DNA of 64,000 nucleotides, from assembly GCA_047972995.1 (NCBI GenBank), contig JBKEBD010000003.1, forward strand, positions 1 to 64,000. The letters run 5' to 3'. Both the position numbers and the translations under genes were made by a program. This DNA comes from JBKEDC01 sp047972995 (GTDB lineage Bacteria > Bacteroidota > Bacteroidia > Bacteroidales > Prolixibacteraceae). The notes under the pieces are model-generated. The model was not told the origin of the DNA. It was given only the letters and a program-made list of their open reading frames with translations, and searched no databases. Below are positions 41,866-51,792 of the stretch, one piece after another; position 1 is the first letter of the stretch; each line of letters opens with the position of its first letter.

Positions 41866-43548
41866 TTAAAACAATCCTATTGCCGATCCATCTTCTGCTA
41901 CTCCCATGAAGTTAGCCGAGGGTTTAGCTGGCAATCCGGGCATGGTCATTACATCGCTTGTTAATGCCACAATAAAACCCGCTCCCACCGATGGGGTAAG
42001 TTCTCGAATACTAATAACAAAATCTTTCGGGCGACCCAACAGCTTCGCATCATCGCTCAACGACACGGGCGTTTTTGCCATACACACCGCTAGCTTGTCC
42101 CAACCTTTTTTCTTAATCGTGTTTAACTGTTGTTTTGCTAAAGTCGAAAATTCTACCCCACTAGCTCCATAAGCCACACGAGCAATGGTGTTGATTTTAT
42201 CTTCAATAGAATCTTCCAAATCGTAAAGATGCGCAAAAGTGTTTGGCGCTTGCTCTATTTGCTTAAGCACTTCTTCAGCCACTGCTATTCCGCCATCGCC
42301 ACCGTGTTCCCACACCTCGCTAATAGCCACAGGGTGATTGTGCTGCTCTGCCCAAGCATGAAGGGCTGCCACTTCATCGGTAGTGTCGGTAATAAACTTA
42401 TTGATAGCAACCACATAAGGCAATCCGAATGCCTGAACGGTTTCAATATGTTTTTGTAGATTCTGAATGCCATCAACCAAAGCTGACACATTTTCAGCAT
42501 TAAGCTCATCTTTTTTTACACCTCCGTGCATTTTCAAGGCTCTAATAGTGGCTACCACCACCACGGCACTCGGCTTAATGTCGGCAATACGTGCTTTAAT
42601 ATTCAAGAATTTTTCAGCACCTAAGTCGGCACCAAATCCTGCTTCTGTAATTACATAATCTACTAACTTTCGCCCCATGTTGGTAGCAATAATTGAGTTA
42701 CAACCATGCGCTATATTCGCAAAAGGACCTCCATGAATAAGTGCAGGAGTGTTTTCGAGCGTTTGCACCAAGTTTGGAGCTAGTGCATCGCGCAAAATAA
42801 GCGCACATACGCCATCGGCTTCAATATCTTTCACCGTAATAGGATCTCTTGCATAGGTATAAGCCACCACAATGCGCCCTATTCGCTGTTGCAAATCGCT
42901 CAGGCTAGTTGCCAAACAGAACACAGCCATAATTTCAGAAGCCACCGTAATTTGGAAGTGGTCTTCGCGAGGAATTCCATTAACATGGCCTCCCAAACCA
43001 ATGGTAACATTTCGAAGCGCGCGGTCGTTCATATCAATAGCACGCTTCCACACAATACGTCGAGGGTCGATATGAAGCACATTACCCTGATGCAAATGAT
43101 TATCGAGCATGGCTGCTATGGCATTTGTTGCAGCTGTTATAGCGTGAATATCGCCTGTAAAGTGCAAATTAATATCGTCCATAGGCATCACTTGGGCATA
43201 ACCACCGCCTGCTGCTCCACCTTTCACACCCATAACAGGACCAAACGAGGGTTCGCGCAAAGCAACAATGGCATTCTTACCTAGTTTTGAAAATGCTTGA
43301 CCTAAACCTACCGAAGTAGTTGATTTTCCTTCGCCCGCTGGCGTGGGGTTGATTGCTGTTACCAAAACAACTTTACCGTTTTCTTGTGCCTGTAAACGAT
43401 CGAGCACTTGAAGATTTATTTTGGCTTTATATTTTCCGTATAGTTCAATATCATCATCGCCCAAACCTAGCTGGCTAGCTATTTCGCTAATGTGAAGCAT
43501 TTTTGCTTCTTTAGCAATTTCCAAATCTGAAAGGTATTTTTTAGTCAC
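41866..43548 (-). CDS. fhs: formate-tetrahydrofolate ligase
   Basis: Fhs joins formate to tetrahydrofolate with ATP, feeding one-carbon metabolism. The P-loop is PTPAGEGKSTTSVGLGQ near residue 68, followed by REPSFGPVMGVKGGAAGGGYAQV and GDIHAITAATN. GFGADLGAEKF and the C-terminal LPAKPSANFMGV are conserved too. Length 560 is normal. It is a single gene or is cotranscribed with the small thiamine-binding-type gene downstream. Confidence 0.97.
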   Translation of the reverse strand: MTKKYLSDLEIAKEAKMLHISEIASQLGLGDDDIELYGKYKAKINLQVLDRLQAQENGKVVLVTAINPTPAGEGKSTTSVGLGQAFSKLGKNAIVALREPSFGPVMGVKGGAAGGGYAQVMPMDDINLHFTGDIHAITAATNAIAAMLDNHLHQGNVLHIDPRRIVWKRAIDMNDRALRNVTIGLGGHVNGIPREDHFQITVASEIMAVFCLATSLSDLQQRIGRIVVAYTYARDPITVKDIEADGVCALILRDALAPNLVQTLENTPALIHGGPFANIAHGCNSIIATNMGRKLVDYVITEAGFGADLGAEKFLNIKARIADIKPSAVVVVATIRALKMHGGVKKDELNAENVSALVDGIQNLQKHIETVQAFGLPYVVAINKFITDTTDEVAALHAWAEQHNHPVAISEVWEHGGDGGIAVAEEVLKQIEQAPNTFAHLYDLEDSIEDKINTIARVAYGASGVEFSTLAKQQLNTIKKKGWDKLAVCMAKTPVSLSDDAKLLGRPKDFVISIRELTPSVGAGFIVALTSDVMTMPGLPAKPSANFMGVAEDGSAIGLF

Positions 43549-43619
43549 CGTGTTATTTTATTTATCGAGTATGTATTGTTGTTTTCTTAATTTATCTTTC
43601 CTGAAACCTTTTCGCATCG

Positions 43620-44354
43620 CTACTCTTGTTCCTTAGCATCTTTCACAAATTGGCGTATCTCTCGCAAATGAAGCTTCCGCACATTAGTAACAATCAATTC
43701 TTCTCGCAAGAAATCGCCATATTGATTGCACTCCTCCATAACATTGTAAATAAGGGGCTGAAGTCGTTGTTTAAGCGGATACAAAAAAGAGCAAATACCA
43801 AAGCTTTCCACAAAGCGCATTCGCTCTAGCTCTCCCCCATTTTCTTTTAGCTGAAAATCGAGTTCTGTGCGCACTAACTTCTTCTGCACTTGGGTGTAGC
43901 TTGCCGTAGAATCTTTCAGCAAAATCACCATAAAAAAACGAATGCTTTGTTTCTTCCCTCCTAACCCTGTAGAAATAAACACCGGATGTTCTTCGCTCAA
44001 CAAATCGCTTGCCAGCACCATGCGACTTTCTTGCATGGCTAGTGTTGCCCAAGCTTTCATTTTTTTATTCGTGCACCGCTCTCTATAGTTCACAATCACT
44101 TGGTAAACCTCGGGAATTTCAGTTTTTGCCAATCGATTTAATGCCAATTGATGCTGCTCGGGATTTTCATCTTCCAAACACTGTAGCATGGTTGAAATTC
44201 CCACTTCATCGGTTAGCCCTTCCAAATTCTTACCAAACTCAAAATATTCGTGCTGCACTTCCACATCAATAGCTTCTTCAAGAATACAAAAATTCTCGGG
44301 TAGCGATTGAATGAAAGCTTCTTGCTTTTGCTGTAGTCTTTCTCTATCGTTCAT
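43620..44354 (-). CDS. conserved hypothetical protein
   Basis: A 244-residue soluble protein rich in Glu, Leu and Arg. Residues ~48-120 look helical and repeat-like (GISTMLQCLEDENPEQHQLALNRLA, then VYQVIVNYRERC), suggesting HEAT-like helices, but I cannot name the family. The start at 44354 (MNDRERLQQ) is preferred. The frame continues to 44399, but those codons lie in the MITE-like repeat at 44385. Confidence 0.65.
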   Translation of the reverse strand: MNDRERLQQKQEAFIQSLPENFCILEEAIDVEVQHEYFEFGKNLEGLTDEVGISTMLQCLEDENPEQHQLALNRLAKTEIPEVYQVIVNYRERCTNKKMKAWATLAMQESRMVLASDLLSEEHPVFISTGLGGKKQSIRFFMVILLKDSTASYTQVQKKLVRTELDFQLKENGGELERMRFVESFGICSFLYPLKQRLQPLIYNVMEECNQYGDFLREELIVTNVRKLHLREIRQFVKDAKEQE

Positions 44355-44384
44355 AATTTGGGCAAAGATAAAAAATGAATGGAT

Positions 44385-44465
44385 AACCTGAGTTTCCAAT
44401 AAGCTTTCAGCAACGGATTTATTTCAAAGCAAATAGATTCAACTGCCTTTTGTGCTGTCTTCAAC
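44385..44465. repeat. MITE-like repeat, partial copy
   Basis: AACCTGAGTTTC, then ATAAGCTTTCA, GGATTTATTTCAAA and GCCTTTTG-GCTGT follow in the same order as the reverse complement of the right half of the 17778-17925 element. The copy stops about halfway, just before the stop codon of the leftward esterase gene at 44471. Confidence 0.6.
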
Positions 44466-44470
44466 ATATT

Positions 44471-45928
44471 TTACTCTTCAGCACGCACTGCATCATCCCA
44501 CTTGTCGGAACGAAATGACGAGGCTGGATTTCCATTTGTATCATACAACGAACCTACGCACCAGTTACTCCAACAATAGCGCACCGCCACAGGGTTTGCC
44601 ACCTTATCGCTATGCAAAACAAGGTAAGGCTTTCTGCTTTTAAATTTAGCTTCTGCTGGATAAAACACCTTGTCTTCGCCCGCAACCTCAAAATTAGCTA
44701 AGCCAGAGGGAGAATACATTCCATTTTCAATATGATCAAAATACACCAACAAGTTGTTATCTTGAGTTTCTAGATGTGTATATTTCGGACCCTCACAGTC
44801 GATCGACGAAAAACCATAGGTTTTATTCAATGCCTGATAAAGCAAACGTGTAGCTACTAGCTTTTTGTTGGCTGGGTGAATGCAATTTTCCTCACCATTA
44901 TCAAGCGTAACAACCATGCCCGATTTCGGTATCGAATCGAGTGCTATCAATTGCTGCTCGCGCACATAGGCAGTGTTGCTATAGCTCGAAAAAGCCGTTA
45001 AATCATTGTAATTATACGGAGAAATCTGCACATAGTAGAAGGGGAAATCCCCTTGCTGCCACCTACTGCGCCAATCCTTCACCATGCACTGCTGCAACTG
45101 GGCATAGTCAAGCGGATTATGTCGGTTCGACTCTCCTTGATACCACAATACCCCTTTTATTGTATAATTTACAATCGGATTAATCATGGCATTATATAAT
45201 AAAGTATTGGTGCGATTTTTCGAGGTCTTTTCGGGGTAATCGCTCAATTGAATCATGCGATCGTCCAAAGCCTCCTCGCTTATCCATGGTTCAATGGCAC
45301 TACCACCCCAAGCGCTCACAATAAGCCCCACAGGCACTTGAAGTTGCTTTTGGAGTTGTTCTCCGAAGAAATAAGCCGTGGCACTAAAATTACTCACCGA
45401 TTCCATGCCGGCTTCCACCCATGGTTCAAATGACTTTAGTTTTTCGAGTGGTTGCTTTGCGGCCTCCTTCTTTACCGTAAACAATCGCAAATTAGGATTT
45501 CGAGCTTCAAGCAACGCTTCATTTTTACCCAAAACAGGTTGATTGTAGTAGCCACTCATGGTGCATTCCATATTAGATTGTCCGCTGCACAACCACACTT
45601 CACCAAAAAGTATATTTTCGAGCTTCACTACCGATTCTTTGTCAATAATTTTTATAGTTTGCTTGTTCTTCGACTTTGTTGTTCTTACCTGCACCTTCCA
45701 TCTCCCCGTGCTGTCGGCCTGCGTTTCCACCATACCATTTAGCCACGAACACTCTAGTGCCACTATTTCATTGGGCAAACTTTTCCCCCAAAGATTAATA
45801 TTAGCATCGCGCTGCAAAACCATGTTTGAGCTCACCAAAGCCGGTAGCTTAATGCGTGCTTGTGCGGAGAATGAAAAAAGGAGTATAGAAAGAATGGAAA
45901 ACAATATTGTTTGCTTACGTGCCAACAT
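44471..45928 (-). CDS. sialate O-acetylesterase-like SGNH hydrolase
   Basis: A 485-residue exported esterase with signal peptide ILFSILSILLFSFSAQA. The SGNH block I with nucleophile Ser is FGEVWLCSGQSNMECTM near residue 117. The middle motif is LIVSAWGGSAIEPW, block III is VLWYQGESNRHNP, and the catalytic His is in GEENCIHPANK. These are typical of the sialate/9-O-acetylesterase group, which also includes xylan and pectin deacetylases. It may remove acetyl groups from plant or host glycans. It is not next to the PL1 lyase gene. Confidence 0.88.
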   Translation of the reverse strand: MLARKQTILFSILSILLFSFSAQARIKLPALVSSNMVLQRDANINLWGKSLPNEIVALECSWLNGMVETQADSTGRWKVQVRTTKSKNKQTIKIIDKESVVKLENILFGEVWLCSGQSNMECTMSGYYNQPVLGKNEALLEARNPNLRLFTVKKEAAKQPLEKLKSFEPWVEAGMESVSNFSATAYFFGEQLQKQLQVPVGLIVSAWGGSAIEPWISEEALDDRMIQLSDYPEKTSKNRTNTLLYNAMINPIVNYTIKGVLWYQGESNRHNPLDYAQLQQCMVKDWRSRWQQGDFPFYYVQISPYNYNDLTAFSSYSNTAYVREQQLIALDSIPKSGMVVTLDNGEENCIHPANKKLVATRLLYQALNKTYGFSSIDCEGPKYTHLETQDNNLLVYFDHIENGMYSPSGLANFEVAGEDKVFYPAEAKFKSRKPYLVLHSDKVANPVAVRYCWSNWCVGSLYDTNGNPASSFRSDKWDDAVRAEE

Positions 45929-46293
45929 ATGATGAATATTTTAAAGTTATAATCTGCTAAAGTACTACTTTAACCCGTATTATTGCAAAATTTTCACCCT
46001 GAAAATATTCTTCAAAAACAAATAACACCTACACACAGTTCTCCGAATACTTCTATTTAAGAAGGTCGCATTGAAAGATACCATTATTAATGTTGACCGT
46101 GCTAATTATAGAAGATTGAAGTGCTTTTTGGCTTCACTGAAGCACCTCACTGAAATTAGCAGAGAAAAAAATCAGCACTTAGATTCCATTAATATTCAGC
46201 AAATTTTCAAATGCGATTTCTCTAACGCTATCCAAAATTTAAAATTTCAACAGAGAAGCCTCGCTATTAGTCATTAATTCCTACATTTGGAAT
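45929..46293 (+). promoter_or_regulatory. intergenic region with Nudix gene promoter
   Basis: No gene is supported. TACATTTG at 46282-46289 is a -7 match right before the Nudix start codon at 46294, which would give a leaderless or very short leader. A 68-codon frame (46071-46277) begins with TTG, runs to this box and has no recognisable motif. Confidence 0.4.
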
Positions 46294-46818
46294 ATGAATA
46301 ATCTAACACAAACTTTTCGTTATTGTCCTCGCTGTGGTTCACCAGAGTTCTCCCCCTCTGGCGATCGATCAATGAAGTGTGCCGATTGCCAATTTGAATT
46401 CTATTTGAACGTGGCATCGGCCGTTACAGCCATTATATTAAACGATCGCAATCAGGTGCTACTCACTCGGCGTGCTTTTAATCCTGAAAAAGGTAAATTA
46501 GATTTACCCGGGGGATTTGTGGAGTTCCACGAAAGTGCCACCGTGGCTTTAGCCCGCGAACTAAAAGAGGAGTTGAATGCCGAAGTGCTCGAAGTGCAAT
46601 ACCTCGACAGCTTTCCCAATCAATATGCCTACTCTGGACTTACCATACACACCCTCGATGCTACCTTCCTAGTAAAATTAAAATCACATCAATTTACTGC
46701 CATGGACGATGTTGCTTCGTTTGGATATTGGAACCTTGAAGATATACCCCTCGAGGAACTTGCTTTTCAATCAACCCGAAATACAATTTTAAAACTGAAA
46801 GAGTCAATCGATTTTTAG
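46294..46818 (+). CDS. Nudix hydrolase with zinc ribbon
   Basis: A 174-residue protein with an N-terminal zinc ribbon (Cys11, Cys14, Cys29, Cys32). A Nudix domain follows, whose box fits Gx5Ex7REUxEExGU (GFVEFHESATVALARELKEEL, ~85-105). This domain order resembles NADH pyrophosphatase-like proteins, but the protein is shorter and lacks the NudC SQPWPFP signature. The substrate is probably a nucleoside diphosphate derivative. It lies 57 nt before the M24 peptidase gene. Confidence 0.88.
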   Translation: MNNLTQTFRYCPRCGSPEFSPSGDRSMKCADCQFEFYLNVASAVTAIILNDRNQVLLTRRAFNPEKGKLDLPGGFVEFHESATVALARELKEELNAEVLEVQYLDSFPNQYAYSGLTIHTLDATFLVKLKSHQFTAMDDVASFGYWNLEDIPLEELAFQSTRNTILKLKESIDF

Positions 46819-46875
46819 TTCTCTGCGAAAATATCATCGCACATCTGATAATCTAACATTTAATAATCCACTCCC

Positions 46876-48735
46876 ATGAACAAAGAAATAACTCAACGCC
46901 TTGCACTCTTGCGCAAAGAGATGCAGAAAATTAATGCCAATGCTTTTTACTTTTCAGGCACCGACCCTCACCACAGCGAATATCTAGCCGATCATTGGAA
47001 ATCTATTCCCTACTTCAGCGGCTTTACAGGCTCGGCAGCTACACTCATCGTAACACACGAAAACGCTGCATTATGGACCGATTCACGCTATTTTATTCAA
47101 GCAGAGGAAGAACTAAAAGGCACAGGCATCGAGTTGCAAAAACTTCATGTAGATGCAGAAACTCATGCGGAATGGCTATGCAACGAACTTGACGAAGGAC
47201 AAGTAGCTACTGATCTTTCATGCCTCATGGTGCAGGAATACAATCAATTTGTCGAAGATTGGGATGAAACAGATGATGAAATGGAGTTTTCACTCCCCTT
47301 CCGCTTCATCGATGGTATGAACTGCCTAAATCAAGCATGGAAGAATCGCCCTGCACTCCCCAGTAACCCCATCATAGAGCATGAGGATCAATTTTGTGGC
47401 ACTAGTAGAACTCAAAAAATAGCGGCGATTAAAGAGCATTACACTTTTGATTCGAGCAGTTTCGGCATATTCCTTACCTCGCTTGATGAAGTTGCGTGGA
47501 CATTCAATTTAAGGGGTAGCGACATTGCTTACAACCCGGTGTTTCTTGCCTACGCCCTTATCGACACCGACCAAACAGTTCTTTTCGTACAAAAAGGGTG
47601 TTTGAGCAAGACGCTTGAAACGAAATTGCGCAACGAAGGCATTGATATTGGCGACTACAACGACCCCAAACAACTGTACAACAGCTTTCTCTCAATAAAT
47701 GCGGATTCACAGTCATGCCCCGTGAGTTTCGATCCTTACATTTCAACAAGAATCAGTTTCTCCACCAATACTGATTTCGACGAAAAAATCGATCTACTCA
47801 TCGATCCTATGTTCTCTATTGAATATCATGATTCGCTAGTGAAATCTATGAAAGCCATTAAAGAAACATGCGAGCTTGCATACATTCAAAACGCCATGCG
47901 CCGCGATGGTGTAGCCATGGTGAAGTTTTTATATTGGCTACATCAAAATATTGGCAAAGAAACCACCCGTAATGAATATGAACTTGTGGAAGTACTCGAT
48001 AAGTTCCGCGCCGAGCAAGAAGGATTTATGGGCAATAGCTTCTACCCTATCATGAGCTTCAATGCCAATGGAGCAATTGTACATCGTGCTGTAACTAGAG
48101 AGTCTGCCATCAACATCGAGGGCGATGGTTTGCTACTTTTCGATTCTGGCGGTCAGTATCCCGATGGCACTACCGACATTACCCGCACAGTAGGTGTAGG
48201 TAGTCCGTCGGAGGAAGCCAAACGAGATTTCACGCTCGTACTAAAAGGCATGATAGCCCTTTCCTGCGTAAAATTCCCCGAAGGAACTCCCGGGTGTAAT
48301 CTCGACGTATTAGCTCGCCAAGCACTTTGGCAGCATGGACTAAACTACGGACACGGCACAGGACATGGCATTGGCTATTTCCTAAATGTGCACGAAGGAC
48401 CACAAAGTATTCGTCAGCAATATAATCCCGTTGCCTTGCAGCCCGGCATGGTGCTATCAAATGAACCCGGACTATATAAAGAAGGCAAATACGGTATCCG
48501 CATTGAAAACGCAATGGCCGTTGTGCTTGATAAACGCTCCGAGTTTGGACAATTCCTATCATTTCAAACACTAACCCTCTGCCCCATCGACAAACAATTG
48601 ATTGACATTTCACTGCTCAATGCCTCTGAAATCAGCTGGCTAAACGCTTATCATCAACGCTGCTTCAAGGAACTATCTAATGGTTTATCAGCCGATGAAA
48701 AAATATATTTAGGTGAATTGACTTCTGAAATATAG
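46876..48735 (+). CDS. Xaa-Pro aminopeptidase (M24 family)
   Basis: A 619-residue aminopeptidase P-type enzyme with two creatinase-like N-terminal domains and a pita-bread catalytic domain. Metal ligands are visible as the two Asp in DSGGQYPDGTTDITRT (near 422 and 433), the His in GHGTGHGIG (near 495), and the Glu in NEPG and RIEN (near 529 and 543). It removes N-terminal residues before proline in the cytosol. Length matches the long eukaryote-like form common in Bacteroidetes. Confidence 0.93.
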   Translation: MNKEITQRLALLRKEMQKINANAFYFSGTDPHHSEYLADHWKSIPYFSGFTGSAATLIVTHENAALWTDSRYFIQAEEELKGTGIELQKLHVDAETHAEWLCNELDEGQVATDLSCLMVQEYNQFVEDWDETDDEMEFSLPFRFIDGMNCLNQAWKNRPALPSNPIIEHEDQFCGTSRTQKIAAIKEHYTFDSSSFGIFLTSLDEVAWTFNLRGSDIAYNPVFLAYALIDTDQTVLFVQKGCLSKTLETKLRNEGIDIGDYNDPKQLYNSFLSINADSQSCPVSFDPYISTRISFSTNTDFDEKIDLLIDPMFSIEYHDSLVKSMKAIKETCELAYIQNAMRRDGVAMVKFLYWLHQNIGKETTRNEYELVEVLDKFRAEQEGFMGNSFYPIMSFNANGAIVHRAVTRESAINIEGDGLLLFDSGGQYPDGTTDITRTVGVGSPSEEAKRDFTLVLKGMIALSCVKFPEGTPGCNLDVLARQALWQHGLNYGHGTGHGIGYFLNVHEGPQSIRQQYNPVALQPGMVLSNEPGLYKEGKYGIRIENAMAVVLDKRSEFGQFLSFQTLTLCPIDKQLIDISLLNASEISWLNAYHQRCFKELSNGLSADEKIYLGELTSEI

Positions 48736-48744
48736 TCTCACTCT

Positions 48745-48793
48745 AACAACGTTAATGCGCAAAAGACTTTTCTTTTGCGCATTAACGTTGTTT
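48745..48793. terminator. terminator between convergent M24 and RecD-like genes
   Basis: AACAACGTTAATGCGCAAAAG pairs exactly with CTTTTGCGCATTAACGTTGTT (21 bp) around a 6-nt loop, with TTT after it. It lies between two convergent stops and is likely used from both sides, although the T-runs are short. Confidence 0.8.
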
Positions 48794-48797
48794 AAAT

Positions 48798-50222
48798 CTA
48801 TTCTCCGAAGAACTCTTTATTGAAATTCACCAGATAGAGTTCTTTTACAGAACGGGTAAAGGCAGTATATAACCATCGTAAAAACTCTACATTAAGCATT
48901 TCTTCAAGCAAATAGCCATGGTCGATAAACACAGCATCCCATTGCCCACCTTGTGCTTTATGGCAAGTTACGGCATAAGCGAATTTAACTTGCAAAGCAT
49001 TGAAATGAGGATTGGCTTTAATGCGCTCCCAACGCTTTTTCTTACTTTTTATATCAGCATAATCTTCTGCAACGGCATGAAACAAACGCAAGTTATCTTC
49101 ATAGCTTAAGCTTGCAGTTTCAATATCTAAGGCATCGAGTAAGATCTTACAATCCACTTCCAAACCATCATAATCAGCAAATCGGAGTGTTACATCGGCA
49201 AAATGAAAACCATAAAGCTCTTCTCGTTTACCAATACGCACAATCTCTGCGGTGTCGCCATTGGCAATGAAATCTACTTTTTCATCGTCAGCCATCCAAA
49301 AATAATTATTCTTCACCACCATAATTAAATCGCCTGTCGTAATTTGCTCTTCTTTATACAGCACGGTGGCACGAATGCCTTGATTGAATTTATTGGCTCG
49401 CTTATTTGAGCGCGTAACCACCATGGTGCCTTGTTCACCATATTTATCGTAACAAGCCGATACCAAATCGATAAGTTCTCCTCCACTAATGCGCTTCACA
49501 TCGGGAAAACCATCGAGTTCAATCGGGAAATATTCTCCAAAAAAATATTGCACTGCAATCAATTCTCGCAGAGCTGTGGCATTATACAAAATACCCGATT
49601 GACTATCTTGGCGCACTACTTCAGTAAGCTCTACCTCATGCACATCAACTCCATACATTGAAAGTTCCGAAGCATCTAGTGCGGGACTAATCTCCATGCC
49701 TATTGGCGGAAGCTGTGCCGTATCTCCAATTAAGATGAGCTTGCAATTATTGCCCATACATACATATTGATATAGATCGTCAAGCACACGACCTGAACCA
49801 AATATCGATGCATCGCCCCCATTATTTGCTAACATTGATGCCTCATCAACAAGAAAAAATGTGTCTTTATGTAAGTTTCTATCTAAAGAAAATCTACTCA
49901 TGCCATCGGTTGTGGCTTGTTGACGATATATTTTTTTATGAATGGTGTAGGCATTTTTTCCGGAATAGGTAGAAAGCACCTTTGCGGCACGACCTGTAGG
50001 AGCCAAAAGCATCGATTGAATTTTAAATTCATCGAGCGCTTTCACCAATGCCGAAACCATGCTTGTTTTCCCCGTTCCCGCATAACCTTTTATTAAAAAT
50101 ATATTATTGTCTATCGTTGAGCCTATGAATTCGCCAAGCGAATTTGCCAAATGAAGCTGCCCATCGGTTGCTTCAAAGGGTAAATTTGCCAAAATGCGAT
50201 TGCTTATGTGCGTTTTTATCAT
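48798..50222 (-). CDS. RecD-like ATP-dependent DNA helicase
   Basis: A 474-residue SF1 helicase of the RecD/TraA type. Walker A is GYAGTGKT at residues 46-53. APTGRAAKV (motif Ia), VDEASML (motif II), LIGDTAQLPPIG (motif III) and the C-terminal UvrD_C_2 block AYAVTCHKAQGGQWDAVFI follow. It lacks the long N-terminal part of RecD2, so it is a compact stand-alone helicase and not a RecBCD subunit by context. The first 20 residues are short and variable. Confidence 0.9.
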   Translation of the reverse strand: MIKTHISNRILANLPFEATDGQLHLANSLGEFIGSTIDNNIFLIKGYAGTGKTSMVSALVKALDEFKIQSMLLAPTGRAAKVLSTYSGKNAYTIHKKIYRQQATTDGMSRFSLDRNLHKDTFFLVDEASMLANNGGDASIFGSGRVLDDLYQYVCMGNNCKLILIGDTAQLPPIGMEISPALDASELSMYGVDVHEVELTEVVRQDSQSGILYNATALRELIAVQYFFGEYFPIELDGFPDVKRISGGELIDLVSACYDKYGEQGTMVVTRSNKRANKFNQGIRATVLYKEEQITTGDLIMVVKNNYFWMADDEKVDFIANGDTAEIVRIGKREELYGFHFADVTLRFADYDGLEVDCKILLDALDIETASLSYEDNLRLFHAVAEDYADIKSKKKRWERIKANPHFNALQVKFAYAVTCHKAQGGQWDAVFIDHGYLLEEMLNVEFLRWLYTAFTRSVKELYLVNFNKEFFGE

Positions 50223-50252
50223 GTTGCTAAAGTAAAAAAACTATTCATACGA

Positions 50253-50281
50253 TTGATATTTAATTTTTTCTTATAAATTTG
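50253..50281 (+). promoter_or_regulatory. promoter of the hypothetical-DUF3822-rsmD operon
   Basis: TTG (50253-50255) and TAAATTTG (50274-50281) are 18 nt apart, close to the Bacteroidetes consensus. The first start codon is 38 nt downstream. Confidence 0.7.
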
Positions 50282-50319
50282 CGCATAAGAGAGAAAACAA
50301 ATAATATTAAAACATAAAA

Positions 50320-50955
50320 ATGAAAACTGTAATCCAAATTATCTTAGTTGCAGCAGCTCTTGGGCTATGCTATCTTATCTATGAAAGTGTTGAAACTCCA
50401 ATACGCTTTGAAAAGGCTAAAAAAGAAAGATATGCTGAAGTTGTCGATAGACTTAAAGAAATTCGTAGCGCTGAAGTTGCATATAAGAGTGTCAACGGAG
50501 AATTTACGGGGAATTGGGATACCCTAATTCACTTTGTAAACACAGGAGAGCTTCCATTGGTGCGTAAAATTGGTATGCTTACTGACAGCATGATTGAAGC
50601 TGGATGGGATGAGCAAAAAGCGATTAAAGAAGGTAAAATCATTCGCGATACGCTTCGTGTTGCTATCATCGACACTTTGTTTGGTGGTAGTTTTGATGCC
50701 TCAACTTTGCGCATGATTCCTAACACCGACAAAGAATTCTACTTAGGTGCTAGCGAAGTTCACACAGGTTCAGGTGTTCTTATCCCTATCTTCGAAGCAG
50801 CAGCTCACAACAACGTAATTCTTGGTGACTTGAAGGATGATTACGAGCAAGAAATCATTAACTTAAACGATAAATCAAGAACTAACGGAAAATATCCCGG
50901 TCTTAAAGTAGGTTCGCTTCAAGAAGCTAACAACAACGCTGGTAACTGGGAATAA
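50320..50955 (+). CDS. conserved hypothetical single-pass membrane protein
   Basis: A 211-residue protein with one N-terminal membrane helix (VIQIILVAAALGLCYLIYESV) and a soluble rest. The sequence after the helix (RFEKAKKERYAEVVDRLKEIRSAEVAYK) looks like an amphipathic helix, as in pilin-like proteins, but no prepilin cleavage motif is seen. The function is unknown. It leads an operon with the DUF3822 gene (12 nt apart) and rsmD. Confidence 0.8.
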   Translation: MKTVIQIILVAAALGLCYLIYESVETPIRFEKAKKERYAEVVDRLKEIRSAEVAYKSVNGEFTGNWDTLIHFVNTGELPLVRKIGMLTDSMIEAGWDEQKAIKEGKIIRDTLRVAIIDTLFGGSFDASTLRMIPNTDKEFYLGASEVHTGSGVLIPIFEAAAHNNVILGDLKDDYEQEIINLNDKSRTNGKYPGLKVGSLQEANNNAGNWE

Positions 50956-50967
50956 CATTCGTATTTT

Positions 50968-51792
50968 ATGCAGAAACTATCGTTAGTTGACGAAACATTC
51001 GATCTGAACTTAACGTTTGAGTATAAATTATCCATCCAGCTCTGTCTGGATGGATTTTCCTTTTCTATACTCGACACTTTGCAAAACAAGGTTGTCTATT
51101 TGTTCTATCAAGAACTTTACGACAGTAAACCAGAGTTTATCGTAAAACATCTTCAGACCACTTACCAAAATTCCGACTTACTACAGTTGGAATATAAACA
51201 CACGTCGCTATTTTACAATGCAACAAAGCTACAAATCATTCCCCATGATTTGTTTCGGGATGACGACTTGGCAAACTATCAGCAATTGGCGTTTTCGGCG
51301 GTTCAGAAACATCACCACAGCTACGCTGAAATTGCAAACACCAATTATTATTTAATTTCAAGCGTGCCCGATTCCATCTATTCTTTTTTTAAAGAAAAAC
51401 ACCCCCAGGTTAATTTACAAACTCGCGCTCAGCAGTGGTTTGCACAATCGGAAGAACAACGAAACTATGCTTTTGTGAGCATTAGCAAGCGAGAGCTTTT
51501 TTTAGCACTCTACGATGACAAAGGGCTAAAAAGCTTTAACAGCTTCTCTTGGTATTCCGAAAGTGATTTGCTCTTTTACATCTTGGGAAGCATTAAAAAC
51601 CAAGAAATCAACTTGGAGAAAATCACGCTACATGGCACTGTAAATCGTTTCTCTTACATTTTTCATCAATTAAAATCATATTTCAAAAACGTAAAAATTG
51701 CAGAACGACCTAAAGAATTAGAGTATAGCTATCTCTTTAATAAACTACCAGATGCACGATTTATTGACTTATTTAACAACTTCATTTCATGA
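50968..51792 (+). CDS. DUF3822 family protein
   Basis: A 274-residue cytosolic protein of the DUF3822 family, usually found next to rsmD in Bacteroidetes. The N-terminus (DETFDLNLTFEYKLSIQLCLDGFSFSILD) and the later YAFVSISKRELFLALYDDKGLKSFNSFSW suggest an actin/ASKHA-like two-lobe fold, but this is only an impression from strand order. The function is unknown. It overlaps rsmD by 4 nt, so translation is coupled. Confidence 0.85.
   Translation: MQKLSLVDETFDLNLTFEYKLSIQLCLDGFSFSILDTLQNKVVYLFYQELYDSKPEFIVKHLQTTYQNSDLLQLEYKHTSLFYNATKLQIIPHDLFRDDDLANYQQLAFSAVQKHHHSYAEIANTNYYLISSVPDSIYSFFKEKHPQVNLQTRAQQWFAQSEEQRNYAFVSISKRELFLALYDDKGLKSFNSFSWYSESDLLFYILGSIKNQEINLEKITLHGTVNRFSYIFHQLKSYFKNVKIAERPKELEYSYLFNKLPDARFIDLFNNFIS

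Noticed and set aside
46071..46277. 68-codon plus-strand frame as a gene
   Set aside because: It begins with TTG, has no promoter or motif, and runs up to the Nudix gene's own -7 promoter box.
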